Below, piece by piece: positions 1 to 9,881 of a stretch of 64,000 bases of DNA. The number at the start of each line of letters is the position of its first letter. Positions within the stretch are counted from its first letter, which is position 1. The notes under the pieces are model-generated. The model was not told the origin of the DNA. It was given only the letters and a program-made list of their open reading frames with translations, and made no database searches. The translations under genes and the position numbers were made by a program. The DNA is from Neoarius graeffei (taxonomy: Eukaryota; Chordata; Actinopteri; Siluriformes; Ariidae). The stretch spans positions 3,875,001-3,939,000 of the forward strand of contig NC_083570.1 in the NCBI RefSeq assembly GCF_027579695.1. The letters are read 5' to 3'.

Positions 1-715
1 CAAGTCCGAGGCCATGGTTCTCGACCGGAAAAGGGTGGCTTGCCCTCTCCAGGTTGGTGGAGAAGTCCTGCCTCAAGTGGAGGAGTTTAAGTATCTCGGG
101 ATCTTGTTCACGAGTGAGGGAAGGATGGAGCGTGAGATCGACAGGCGGATCGGTGCAGCCTCCGCAGTGATGCGGTCGCTTTACCGGTCCGTCGTGGTGA
201 AGAAGGAGCTGAGCCAAAAGGCGAAGCTCTCAATTTACCGGTCGATCTACGTTCCGACTCTCACCTATGGTCATGAGCTTTGGGTAATGACAGAAAGAAC
301 AAGATCGCGGATACAAGCGGCTGAAATGAGTTTCCTTCGCAGGGTGGCTGGGCGCTCCCTTAGAGATAGGGTGAGAAGCACAGTCACTCGGGAGGAGCTC
401 GGAGTAGAGCCGCTGCTCCTCCACATCGAGAGGAACCAGCTGAGGTGGCTCGGGCATCTTTTTCGGATGCCTCCTGGACGCCTCCCTGGGGAGGTGTTCC
501 AGGCATGTCCCCCCGGGAGGAGGCCCCGGGGAAGACCCAGGACACGCTGGAGGGACTATGTCTCTCGGCTGGCCTGGGAACGCCTCGGTGTTCTTCCCGA
601 GGAGCTGGCCGAGGTATCTGGGGAAAGGGAAGTTTGGGCTTCCATGCTTAGACTGCTGCCTCCGCGACCCGGTCCTGGATAAGCGGAAGAAGACGAGACG
701 AGACGAGACGAGACT
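1..715 (+). mobile_element. Rex3 (RTE-clade LINE) 3' fragment, C-terminal RT end and tail
   Basis: This is the C-terminal end of a Rex3-type non-LTR retrotransposon polyprotein, read from about position 14 to the stop at 680-682. It corresponds to the last part of the full-length minus-strand copy at 9859-13070, with which it is almost identical. The stretch includes the FKYLGILFTSEG block, the YGHELWVM block and the basic RPRGRPRTRWRDYVSRLAWE tail typical of fish Rex3 proteins. After the stop comes a short 3' UTR and a (GACGA)n tail that ends near 715, where PNMA-like sequence of opposite orientation begins. The reverse transcriptase core and endonuclease lie outside the window, so I cannot tell whether the copy is 5'-truncated. 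Confidence 0.88.
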
Positions 716-1438
716 TAAAGAGGGGTCACTAATCAAGACGTCAGCCTGGGCATGCCAGGTCTCATAATCAACTTCACCATTGGGCCTTGGGGTGCGGCCA
801 GAAAAGGTGCGAAGCCTGGGGTGATGGAGAGAGTGTAGTGGGGCAGACTCAGTGTGGATGACATGCTCAACGATCATTCTCTGAATGTGTGGAGGGTTTA
901 CTACGCTATCATCCATGTGAACAGGGCTAGCTGGAACACTGGGAGAGGGTGTACTGGGAATGTGTGGACTTGACATGGCTTGGTGTGTCATTCTGGGATC
1001 ACAGGTGGTAGTGGGTGAGCTACGATCAGTATCTTTGGCAACTTGCAGTTCACCTTGAAGTGCTTTGAGGAAGCCTGCAGTGTTACAACCTGCCACAGCC
1101 CTGAGTTCATACAAGTAGCGTTGGGCTAGTTGCTTTACTGCCTCCTCTTCATACATTCCTCTTATGGTCCTGACATGCCATGTCTCATTGGGGTCATGTG
1201 GGCTTGCTATCCTGCCTAACACTATGGGGTCAATTTTAGTGATGGACTTATTTGATGAATATTCTGTTAAAACTCTATCCTGCGGCTCATTCTCTTTATC
1301 TGGTATCCTAACAATTTTACTAATATTTCCATTAATTGAAAATACCTGCTCTATTTCTTCATTGGTGTAGATGTCTTCAATGCCTGTGGCAAAGAGGGAT
1401 TTTTGTCCGTCTACACTAAAACAATCACAAAGATCCAT
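716..1438 (-). pseudogene. PNMA/Gag-like protein, N-terminal part truncated by Rex3
   Basis: Reading leftward from the ATG at 1438, about 240 codons resemble the paraneoplastic Ma antigen (PNMA) family, Gag-derived proteins of vertebrates. The N-terminus (GIEDIYTNEEIEQVF, residues about 18-32) fits the RRM-like N-terminal domain of that family. The block RTFSGRTPRPNGEVDYETW near residue 215 matches the start of the capsid-like domain. Between them lies a Ser/Pro-rich linker. The frame runs into the Rex3 (GACGA)n tail at about 715 right after LISDPSL, so the capsid C-terminal half and any zinc knuckle are lost; the residues beyond are antisense Rex3 and meaningless. It could instead be Gag of a live Gypsy-type element rather than a domesticated gene. 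Family assignment is by motif memory. Confidence 0.62.
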
Positions 1439-2959
1439 TGCTTTGGGGTTGTGCTTAAGTTAAAAAGGTTAACTACTGTGTATTGTGGGTAGGCAGGGTT
1501 AAACTACGAAAAGCAATCCTCCTGGCTGGCTTGCCACTAATTATGTAACTCTGCCTACCTGGGTAGGCTTCTCGTTGCTATCTAATAAATCTAATGCATC
1601 TAATAGTCAACTGAGTTCTTATCCCTGGGTTCGAACAGGAGGACTGCAGTAGTGAACACTATTATATTATAGTATTACTGCCACACCACTCAATAACACA
1701 GACAACAACAATTAAGGTTTATATAAAATTATTCTGTATTGTTACATTTACCGCAGAAGAGGATCAATAGAAGTCAATATCTAAATCTAAAATGGATCTA
1801 GTTTCAGTGTGCAGAGGGAATTATTACGTGATGGGAAATGAATGTAAGGTGTGAAACAAAAGTACTACATGAATATCTGTAATGTGGAAGGAATACTGTG
1901 TAATATCTATATATAATATCAATGAATGCTATGTAGTGTTAAATAAATGGGGTGTGATGTTAAATGAGTGTGGTGAAATGTAAATTTAGTGTTGTGCAAA
2001 GCTAAATGGCAATCACCGTGAAATTAAGGCATTCGGTGTACCGGACCCAATATCAGGATATACAGTCAAGGAAGAAATATCAATCAGGTATAATAGGCAC
2101 AAGACAATATAAAGTAATGATATAAAATATTTGCAGTCTATACAATCGTTAAACAGGCACAGAATAGTGTGAAATATATGGAAAATTCAAAATCTAAATC
2201 TACCCTTTGTTGGATCCAACAACCCCAAAAGCAAAAGGAATAAAAGGAAGATTGTCCTCTGAGATCTCAGGAAAAAAAAGAAAAGTGTCAAAACAAAGTA
2301 TCAAAAGGGATGAAGAAAGTGTCTCAAAAAACCTATGCAGTTCTCTACTCCGAGTTCGTAAGTATCAGTCCACTCCTACCGCTCTCTTCAACATCAATCC
2401 TTCGAAGGCGAATTACAGTATGTGGCAGCGACGGAGTTAGTCCAGGACCAGGGCAGAATCCACAAGTCGTACGGCACTTGAAGGGGGGGAACCAGCCAGG
2501 ATATCTTTCAATTACAAATGGAACAAAAATCTTCTGCGGGAACCAAAATCTTGGGGGATCACTATTGTCGTGTGGGTATGTTGTGTGGATGTGTTGGTGT
2601 GGTGTGTGTGTAATCAAAATCTATTTATTCATTTGATCGCTAAATCTATGCTTTATCCGTGGAATCAATGGGGTGTCTGGTCTGAGGAAAAAAAAGACAA
2701 ACGCTAGCCTATGTGTTCGATGCTTACGTTCCTTATGGAGTGTCTATGAATACCCAACCACGGTCATAGCTAATACCTATGGGAATTCCCCAGGGAGCAT
2801 CTGTAAATATCTCCCTACCCCCCAAAACAACTTAACAGCAAGGGGGTTATACACTATGGACAAGTGAAAGGAAGAGTTGATGTATGAAAAATCACTGACT
2901 GAATGTGGTGCAATAACTCATGGGGGTTACACAGTGATGAACTGTTTTCACAGACGATG
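1439..2959. other. Intergenic AT-rich DNA, nothing recognised
   Basis: AT-rich sequence upstream of the PNMA-like frame. Only short chance frames are present. I see no clear exon, LTR boundary or inverted-repeat terminus. It may contain the 5' UTR of the PNMA-like gene. Confidence 0.5.
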
Positions 2960-3330
2960 GTTTTCAGAAGTGTTCCTGAGCCACAACGTGTAACTTCATG
3001 TGTTGTATGAAAACTGAAACTTGCAAAGTCGATAATTTGAGCTTTATGAGGTGCTGCACAGAATTGTTACCAAATTATAAAAGAATCATTATTATCGTTG
3101 TAATACTGTAGTGAGAGTTTATACAAGATAAATTGTGATACGTTTAACTCAATTTAATTTCCTGACATCAGTCTCGAAGAAAACTTGTGGGTTTTTTTTG
3201 TGTGTGTGTTTGTTTTTTCAGATGTACATTTCAGAAAATCTTCTCTGCTTTCTGGCTGTGGTGGTGAAATCATCTGCTGAACTGCTGCAGCTGTGGAGAG
3301 AAACAGAAATAAAGACAAAAGCATCATAAG
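2960..3330 (-). pseudogene. finTRIM relic: exon-5-like exon and flanking introns
   Basis: The 63-nt stretch 3228-3290, read on the minus strand, is an exon-5-like finTRIM exon: it follows a CAG acceptor, opens with CTGCAGCAG and ends ...CTGAAAT before a GT donor. The surrounding 2960-3330 sequence is an inverted copy of 27180-27418 plus 29073-29230, which holds the same exon at 27244-27306. No RING, coiled-coil or B30.2 exon in matching orientation lies next to it, so it is a dead fragment. Confidence 0.6.
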
Positions 3331-4515
3331 TTTGTCAGCCAGCTCTCCCTCATGAAAAGAACGTCAACACTTTTGCAGTCCACTCGAAGCAACTGCTGAA
3401 GCTGTTTAACTGCTAAACTGCTCAGAGCAAGCTGTGACACATTGAGCATATGTTTGAACAGCTAACCAGGTTTCTGAAGCATAAATATGAGGGCAAGTCG
3501 AAAGTTCTCAGACAGATGTTATAATTTCAAAGTAACAGGTGTTAAAAAAATACCAGAATGAATCCTGGACTGCTTTCTTTACGTGTTTTAAAACAGGATG
3601 GGATGAACATGCGCCACTGTCAGAGCTGATGTTACGGAAAATTAATCAACACCTTCTGACCAATCAGAACAGAGAACTGTATTGGATTTGTTGCTTTATT
3701 TTCTTGAAAATGAAAAGGATCACAGACAGATCCAGTTCACAGAGACAGATTCATCATCATTATTCACACAGACAATATATGACAACATTAAAAGAGATGT
3801 TTTTTGGAGGAAAAAGTCAGTTGTAGGTTTACCGTGATTTTCACAAACACATATTTAAGACACTGTAGTTATTTCCCACAGATTAAATAATCTAAAAATA
3901 TCCATCCAAAGTGGAGAAAAACCCTGTTGCGTATCAACACAGTGGCTTGCGGACATCCTGACCTCAGTATTAAAAGCTTCTGTCTGAAAATGAGTTCAGC
4001 ACAGAAACTCCATCACTAGGGGAAACTTTATTCTCCTGTGCTCTTATCTTTTATACTGCAAAGCTTTGATTGTAATATTTGAATAAAAATCCCAAACTCA
4101 CAGATAAACCTGGATTTATAAGGTTCTATCTGCGAGCCAATCATCATCCAGGCTGAATATGGGATGAACACAACATCGGCAGCCTGAACCGATCATGTAC
4201 TGGATGTTCTAATGGAGTTTAAATATTGTTCAATGTTTTACAATCAAATCTCAGGGTTTAGAAACAACTTCAGATTTGAAAAAGTGAATGTGGATTTTAT
4301 ATCTTAGAACACAAGCAGAAAAATCAAATTCATTCCAAAAGTGATGTTTTATTTTTATATAGTGTGACCTGAACATGTTTAAAATGTTGTTCTGTTCTGG
4401 CTTTATTACTGTTTATTAGTTATTTAATGAGACGCTGCTTAATATGAAACAAACACAACTGTATCATGCGAAGGTCATGAGATCATTTACTTTTTAAATT
4501 TGATGAGTTTTTTGT
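3331..4515. other. Intergenic; its 3' part is paralogous to 58920-59085
   Basis: No gene is recognised. From about 4336 the sequence is a direct paralog of 58920-59085, both showing TTTTATATAGTGTGACCT and a shared CTGGCTTTATTACTG stretch. The paralog lacks the SINE that starts at 4516. Confidence 0.55.
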
Positions 4516-4893
4516 CGGGCGGCACGGTGGTGTAGTGGTTAGCGCTGTCGTCTCACAGCAAGAAGGTCCGGGTTCGAGCCCCGTGGCTGATGAGGGCCTT
4601 TCTGTGAGGGGTTTGCATGTTCTCCCCGTGTCCGCGTGGGTTTCCTCTGGGTGCTCCGGTTTCCCCCACAGTCCAAAGACATGCAGGTTAGGTTAACTGG
4701 TGACTCTAAATTGACCGTAGGTGTGAATGTGAGTGTGAATGGTTGTCTGTGTATATGTATTAGCCCTGTGATGACCTGGCGACTTGTCCAGGGTGTACCC
4801 CGCCTTTCGCCCGTAGTCAGCTGGGATAGGCTCCAGCTTGCCTGCGACCCTGTAGAACAGGATAAAGCAGCTACAGATAATGAGATGAGATGA
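4516..4893 (+). repeat. tRNA-headed SINE (Mermaid/Merman-like), copy 1
   Basis: The head GGGCGGCACGGTGGTGTAGT with a box-B-like GGGTTCGAGCCCC resembles a tRNA-derived Pol III promoter. The body carries the conserved CCCACAGTCCAAAGACATGC block and the element ends in GATAATGAGATGAGATGAG. An approximate 15-bp target duplication (GATGAGTTT-TTGTC type) flanks it, and an empty paralogous site exists near 59085. ORFs read through it are artefacts. Confidence 0.85.
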
Positions 4894-5073
4894 GTTTCTT
4901 GTCTGACAGTTAATTTTTAACATTCCCTTTTTAATTATTTTGAATCACTCATCTGTTTTAATTAAAATATTTAAATGAGTGTTTTTCTGCAGCTGGATTG
5001 TGTTCTAGTGAAACAGATGACTGAGCAACAACGTGGCAACATGACGGAATTTTACAGAAAACAATACACACTT

Positions 5074-6257
5074 TTATTCGGGATCACACTATCTCACTGT
5101 AGAACCAGAAACCCAGGGGAGCCAAAACCCAGCGTATAGAGGCTGAGTGAATGTGGTGTGGACTCTGGAGGAGCTTCATCGTGTCAGAGACACTGTTGAA
5201 AGACAGAATTCCTGCACTGTGATCCACATACACTCCTATTCTGGAGGGTGATGGAACTCTGAGATCAGTCTCATGTTGTTGTGCCAGAAAGAAAGAGAAG
5301 AAGAAGAACACTGCAGACTCCAGGACTGATTGTTGCATCCAAACACACACTCCATACTCCATCCTTTCCTTCTGATGTCTTTATATGAGACTGATATGGA
5401 CAACATACTACCATACCCGCTCCACTCCACCTCCCAGTAACAGCATCCACACACACTCTCCTTACACAACACCTGCCACCAGGAATCAAATCTCTCTGGA
5501 TGATCAGAGTAACGCTGCTCTCTCACTGTCTCTCACCGCTCTGTTCTTCTCAGACAGAATGAGGTGACGATGTACTGTGTTGGGATCCATAGTCAGATAA
5601 CAGAAATCTAAAATAAAAGAGAGAAAAACAAACTGAACAATGTGAACATGCTGGGTTTAATTCACACAATATATTTATGTGGTGTGTGTGTGTGTTAGAT
5701 GTACGTTTCAGAAACTCTGCTCTGTGGTTCTGGTCCTGAAATGATCTGAAATGCTGCAGCTGTGGGGAGAAAAATGGAAACATGAGTTTGTGTAAAAGAT
5801 GGAAAGAGTTTAAAGTGATCCAGTCAGTTTATTCATTTTAAATCAGTGTTTTAGTTCAAAGTGTCGGGTGAATAAAGTGTCTGCAGAAAAGAAAGCAGGA
5901 GCATCGCTAAGAAATAACACATCACTGTGTTTCTCCAGCAGGAACAGCTCCTCTTACCATGTGGAGGGATTTTGTTGAATTCCTCCTCACAGAATTCCTC
6001 GAGTCTCTTTTTCAGATCTGAGAGAGAATTCCTCACTCCATCAAATGAGAGACGTTGATGGACAGTGATGCTGGATGTGTGAAACTCTGGTCTCAGAAAT
6101 AGAGGAGAGCGACGTCCAGAAGCTAAAACCTACAGAAAGCAAATGAAATGTAAAACCCACTTGTGATGTCAGACAGGGACATTTATTGTTCCCTTAATGA
6201 GAGGTGTTTTAGAGAGTGTGAGAAGAACAGCTGGCTCTGTAGATCAGACAGTGAGTG
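5074..6257 (-). pseudogene. finTRIM gene A, 3' exons only, frameshifted
   Basis: Three exons are recognisable on the minus strand by comparison with gene B. Exon 4 (5958-6129, 172 nt, encoding FDGVRNSLSDLKKRLEEF) has its splice sites. Exon 5 is 5705-5759. The terminal PRY-SPRY (B30.2) exon is 5074-5607. The B30.2 exon shows LTMDPNTVHRHLILSEKN and CYWEVEWSG, then at least two small deletions break the frame: one near 5275 (CAACATGAGACTG against CAACATTAAGACTG in B) and one near 5170 in the KLLHRVH region. Coiled-coil and RING exons are missing: intron 3 is cut six or so bases past its donor by the LTR that starts at 6258. B30.2 normally provides target recognition in these fish TRIM proteins. 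The copy is a pseudogene. Confidence 0.85.
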
Positions 6258-6708
6258 TGTGGCACTGGGGGCATGGTCAAGCGTTGGATTGGGAGTCAAG
6301 GGCAGGGCCAGGGAAGGTGAGTGGCAAAGTGATCACACCAGTTGTCAATTAATGCTCTGTGTGTATGTTGCAGTGATGACGTAGCAGAGAAAAGGAGGGA
6401 GAGAGCGAAGAGGCGCTGTCTCTCCTGACCAGTGCCGAGTTTCCCAAAAGCATTGTAGCACAAAGATCACCATTAAATGGTAGAGTGAATAGCACAATGA
6501 ACACTCTCTCTCCTAGTTAAGATGCTCTTAGCATTAACAGTCTTTTGGGATATCCACTCGGACGGAGCATTTATGTGTGTGTATGCATGTGCAATAAATC
6601 CCAGATTGTTAAGTTGAAAAGCAAAAATTATTAATAAAAGACTGTGTTTGACATCATTTCCTGCCTGTCTGCAATTCAGTATTCCACACACCCCAGGGAC
6701 ATACTACA
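6258..6708 (+). repeat. 5' LTR of Gmr1-like Gypsy element, copy E1
   Basis: The LTR begins TGTGGCACTGGGGGCATGGT and ends CATACTACA (TG...CA). It shares its start with LTRs at 23795-24110, 26660-27012, 33556-33866, 36596-36840, 59880-60138 and 63068. It interrupts intron 3 of finTRIM A. A primer-binding-site candidate follows at 6710. Confidence 0.8.
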
Positions 6709-6709
6709 G

Positions 6710-6728
6710 TGGTGCTGAACCCCGGCAA
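6710..6728 (+). other. Primer-binding site candidate of E1
   Basis: TGGTGCTGAACCCCGGCAA starts two bases after the LTR end and opens with TGG, the complement of a tRNA 3' CCA end. The equivalent site in copy E2 (minus strand, about 23775-23793) reads TGGGGCTGAAACCCAGGAA. This contrasts with the self-priming Gypsy at 44835. Confidence 0.55.
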
Positions 6729-6746
6729 TACTGAAGGGAACTACCC

Positions 6747-6977
6747 ATGGAGTCCCCCCTGCTCAAAGACCTCATCTATGCCCTTGCAGCCTCCCAACAA
6801 AGTCAGCACCAAGCACCAATTGCCCTTCACAAGGAGCAGGATCAGTGCTTCAAGGCCTTGCTGCTGGCCCAGCAGGAAGATCGCCAGGCATTCCTCTACC
6901 TGCTTGTGTTGGTGGGATCATCGACTCCTATAGCTGTGGACTTTCACGAAGATGGGGCCCCACAATGACCCAGAAGC

Positions 6978-7014
<37 letters not shown>

Positions 7015-7745
7015 GATTCCTCTGAAGATTTCCTTTTTGAACAAACACGAGATGAGACTCTGTGTCATACTTTTGACCAAGTGAGAGTAGTCGATGGTCA
7101 GACTCTCCAGCCAAATGCAACACTCGCCTTCCTGTTACTTTGCAATTAATAATTGGACACTCAAACTCATGAACAAATAACCCAATTGTTAATCCCAAAG
7201 AACTGTTGGAAACTCGTATTCCATGCAGCTCACTTTAACCCTATGGCCAGACACTTAGGTCAAGATAAGATGCTGACCTGGATAATGGCTCAGTTCTATT
7301 GGCCAGGGAATCAAGGGGATGTCCATAGGTGGTGTGCGTTGTGCCACGAATGCCAGCTGGTGAATCCAGTTACCACTCCAAAAGTACCATTGTGCTCTCT
7401 TCCCCTGACTGAAACCCCCTTCGAAAGAATTTGCATGGATCTCGTCAGGACATTAGATTGGTCAGCACGAGATTATTACTTCATTTTAGTCCTAGTGGAC
7501 TATACAACGCAATACCAGGAAGCAGTCCCACTGCATAAAATTTCTGCATGCAATGTGGCAAAGGCACTGTTTAAAATTATCTCCCAAGTCGAGATACTCA
7601 AAGAAATCCAGACTGACCAAGGTACAACATTCATGTCATGCAAACTTTGCAAGCTTTATGAGTTATTGGGGGTTAAATCCATCTGCACCAGCGTTTCTCA
7701 CCCACAAACAGGTGGCTTGGTAGAATGATTTAACCAAACTCTTAA
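6747..7745 (+). pseudogene. Gmr1-like element E1: gag start fused by deletion to integrase
   Basis: Positions 6747-6968 encode the N-terminal end of the Gag (ESPLLKDLIYALAASQQ...). After a (CT)n run at about 6977-7011 the frame resumes in DSSEDFLFEQTRDE, just upstream of integrase, so most of gag and the whole protease are deleted. From 7153 to 7728 the integrase shows an HHCC zinc region (HAAHFNPMARH, CALCHEC) and catalytic-core blocks (ICMDLVRTLD, QTDQGTTFM, SHPQTGGLVE), followed by a stop. The reading frame is then cut at 7745 by the TTAA element. Integrase joins element DNA to the host chromosome. The copy is defective. Confidence 0.82.
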
Positions 7746-8039
7746 AGCAGATACTCAGAACCTTTATTTTTCAATACATTTCTGAGTAGAGAGTATCTCC
7801 ATCCTTGACTCTTGTATGCTGCATTAATGGGAATAAAAAATATATATTTTTGAGAGTTAAAATTGACCGCAAAATTGGCTTTGGAGCTGCCCCGCTGAGC
7901 CAGCCAGCCCTGAGTGTGTGATGTCACAGCAGTAGCCAGTTTTAAGGCCGAGGCCTTTGACAGCTATAGACCAAAGTCATATAAATAAAAATTTTTGGTG
8001 AAAGTAAGAAATACCGTGACCGACTTGCTCAACTAAGAC

Positions 8040-8903
8040 TGATATCTTCCGTTTTATGATGCGCCAAATGTTTTCTATGGGTGAAAGATCTGGACTGCAG
8101 GCTGGCCAGTTCAGTACCCGGACCCTTCTTCTACACAGCCATGATGCTGTAATTGATGCAGTATGTGGTTTGGCATTGTCATGTTGGAAAATGCAAGGTC
8201 TTCCCTGAAAGAGACGTCATCTGGATGGGAGCATATGTTGCTCTAGAACCTGGATATACCTTTCAGCACTGATGGTGTCTTTCCAGATGTGTAAGCTGCC
8301 CATGCCACATGCACTAATGCAACCCCATACCATCAGAGATGCAGGCTTCTGAACTGAGCGCTGATAACAACTTGGGTCATCCATGTCTGAATCACACGGC
8401 GTCCCTGATTTCCATAAAGAACTTCAAATTTTGATTCGTCTGACCACAGAACAGTTTCTCACTTTGCCACGGTCCATTTTAAATGAGCCTTGGCCCAGAG
8501 AAGACGTCTGCGCTTCTGGATCATGTTTAGATACGGCTTCTTCTTTGAACTATCGAGTTTTAGCTGGCAACGGCGGATGGCACGGTGAATTGTGTTCACA
8601 GATAATGTTCTCTGGAAATATTCCTGAGCCCATTTTGTGATTTCCAATATAGAAGCATGCCTGTATGTGATGCAGTGTCGTCTAAGGGCCCGAAGATCAC
8701 GGGCACCCAGTATAGTTTTCCGGCCTTGACCCTTACGCACAGAGATTCTTCCAGATTCTCTGAATCTTTTGATAATATTATGCACTGTAGATGATGATAT
8801 GTTCAAACTCTTTGCAATTTTACACTGTCAAACTTTTTTTCTGATATTGCTCCACTATTTGTCGGCGCAGAATTAGGGGGATTGGTGATCCTCTTCCCAT
8901 CTT
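8040..8903 (-). pseudogene. Tc1-like transposase, broken
   Basis: The minus-strand reading starts with MGRGSPIPLILRRQIVEQYQ near 8903. It continues after a stop as a paired helix-turn-helix region (TVHNIIKRFRESGRI, GARDLRALRRHC; open 8459-8806), then the first catalytic Asp block WDSVVWSDESKFEV and the LHLWYGVALVHVAW region with frameshifts. Tc1 transposases cut and paste their own inverted-repeat element at TA. Several stops make this copy inactive. Confidence 0.78.
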
Positions 8904-9766
8904 TACTTCGGAGAGCCGCTGCCACTCCAAGAAGCTCTTTTTATACCCAGTCATGTTAGTGACCTATTGCCAATTCTGTGGCCCCATGCATGAACCTGAT
9001 AACCCACATATTTTTAAAAATGAGAAAATTGAATCTGAATATAATAATCCATAAATTTGATATCAGTCAATCAGACATAGATTTGAGGTTTGTAAGGGTT
9101 TCATTAACATGTCTCCAGTTAGTCTGAAAATTGCACTGGTGAAAATTTTAAACAGCTAAGAAAAATGCAGATATATGTATATGAGGTTAATATCCCCAAT
9201 GAAGAATCTGGTGCATGAACCTGACAACCCTCAGGTTGTCAGGTTCATTCACGGTAAAACATTAAAAAAGTAGCATTACTACTTGGTTACAAAATAATAC
9301 TTTATTAACTGCAAACAACAACAACATGGTTTCAAATAAAACAACTGAACAATGAAGAAACTTGTGAAATCATCTAGTTTTAAGCCTTCCACGGCTAGTT
9401 TATATGGTATAGGCCCCAATGGCATTGCACACCGGTCCATATACTATGTCTTCTGAGGCATATCACAAGCGTATGAAAGACAACCTGCAAAATAAATCTA
9501 CTTTACAGTGTATAGACTTGGAATGCTTCAAAGGGTTCAACGAATATACTATATACGAGTATACTATTTCCTGAGTATTGCAATATTAACATGTTTTGTT
9601 GTAGGACCGCATGAAATATAAGCAGCAATACACACACAATTCCCATTTCAAATGTGATAGGTGTAGTAAGCCAGCCTACAGCGGTCCAGATAAATTTAAT
9701 GCGTCCCACACAATGTAAATGTTGAAAATTTTTAATTCTAGTACTGCTTGGTTGTTCTGTGATCAC

Positions 9767-9767
<1 letters not shown>

Positions 9768-9858
<91 letters not shown>
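9768..9858. repeat. (AT)n microsatellite, left of Rex3
   Basis: About 91 bp of nearly pure AT dinucleotides with a single G interruption. It adjoins the Rex3 3' tail and matches the AT array at 13072-13134 on the other side. Confidence 0.95.
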
Positions 9859-9860
<2 letters not shown>

Positions 9861-9881
9861 TCTCGTCTCGTCTTCTTCCGC

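Noticed and set aside
230-715. C-terminal third of the 402-codon minus-strand ORF, together with the similar ORF at 9759-10334
   Set aside because: These residues are the antisense of the Rex3 C-terminal coding region; the same antisense text appears wherever Rex3 occurs. Only the part above 715 is a candidate gene.
1605-1650. TGGGTTCGAAC at about 1629 as a primer-binding site of an LTR element carrying the PNMA-like frame
   Set aside because: No LTR boundary or matching second LTR could be found next to it, and the GGTTCGAA core is common in tRNA-derived sequence.
4525-4590. SINE heads as real tRNA genes
   Set aside because: They have box-A/box-B-like text and a GGTTCGAGCCC arm, but no full cloverleaf with a plausible anticodon stem, and each continues into the SINE body.
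4636-4893. Repeated ORFs with SKDMQVRLTGDSKL text (also 22459-22815, 29491-29862, 30157-30552, 30666-30950, 43766-43984, 60720-61049)
   Set aside because: They are fortuitous frames through the SINE body, present in every copy and without protein-family character.
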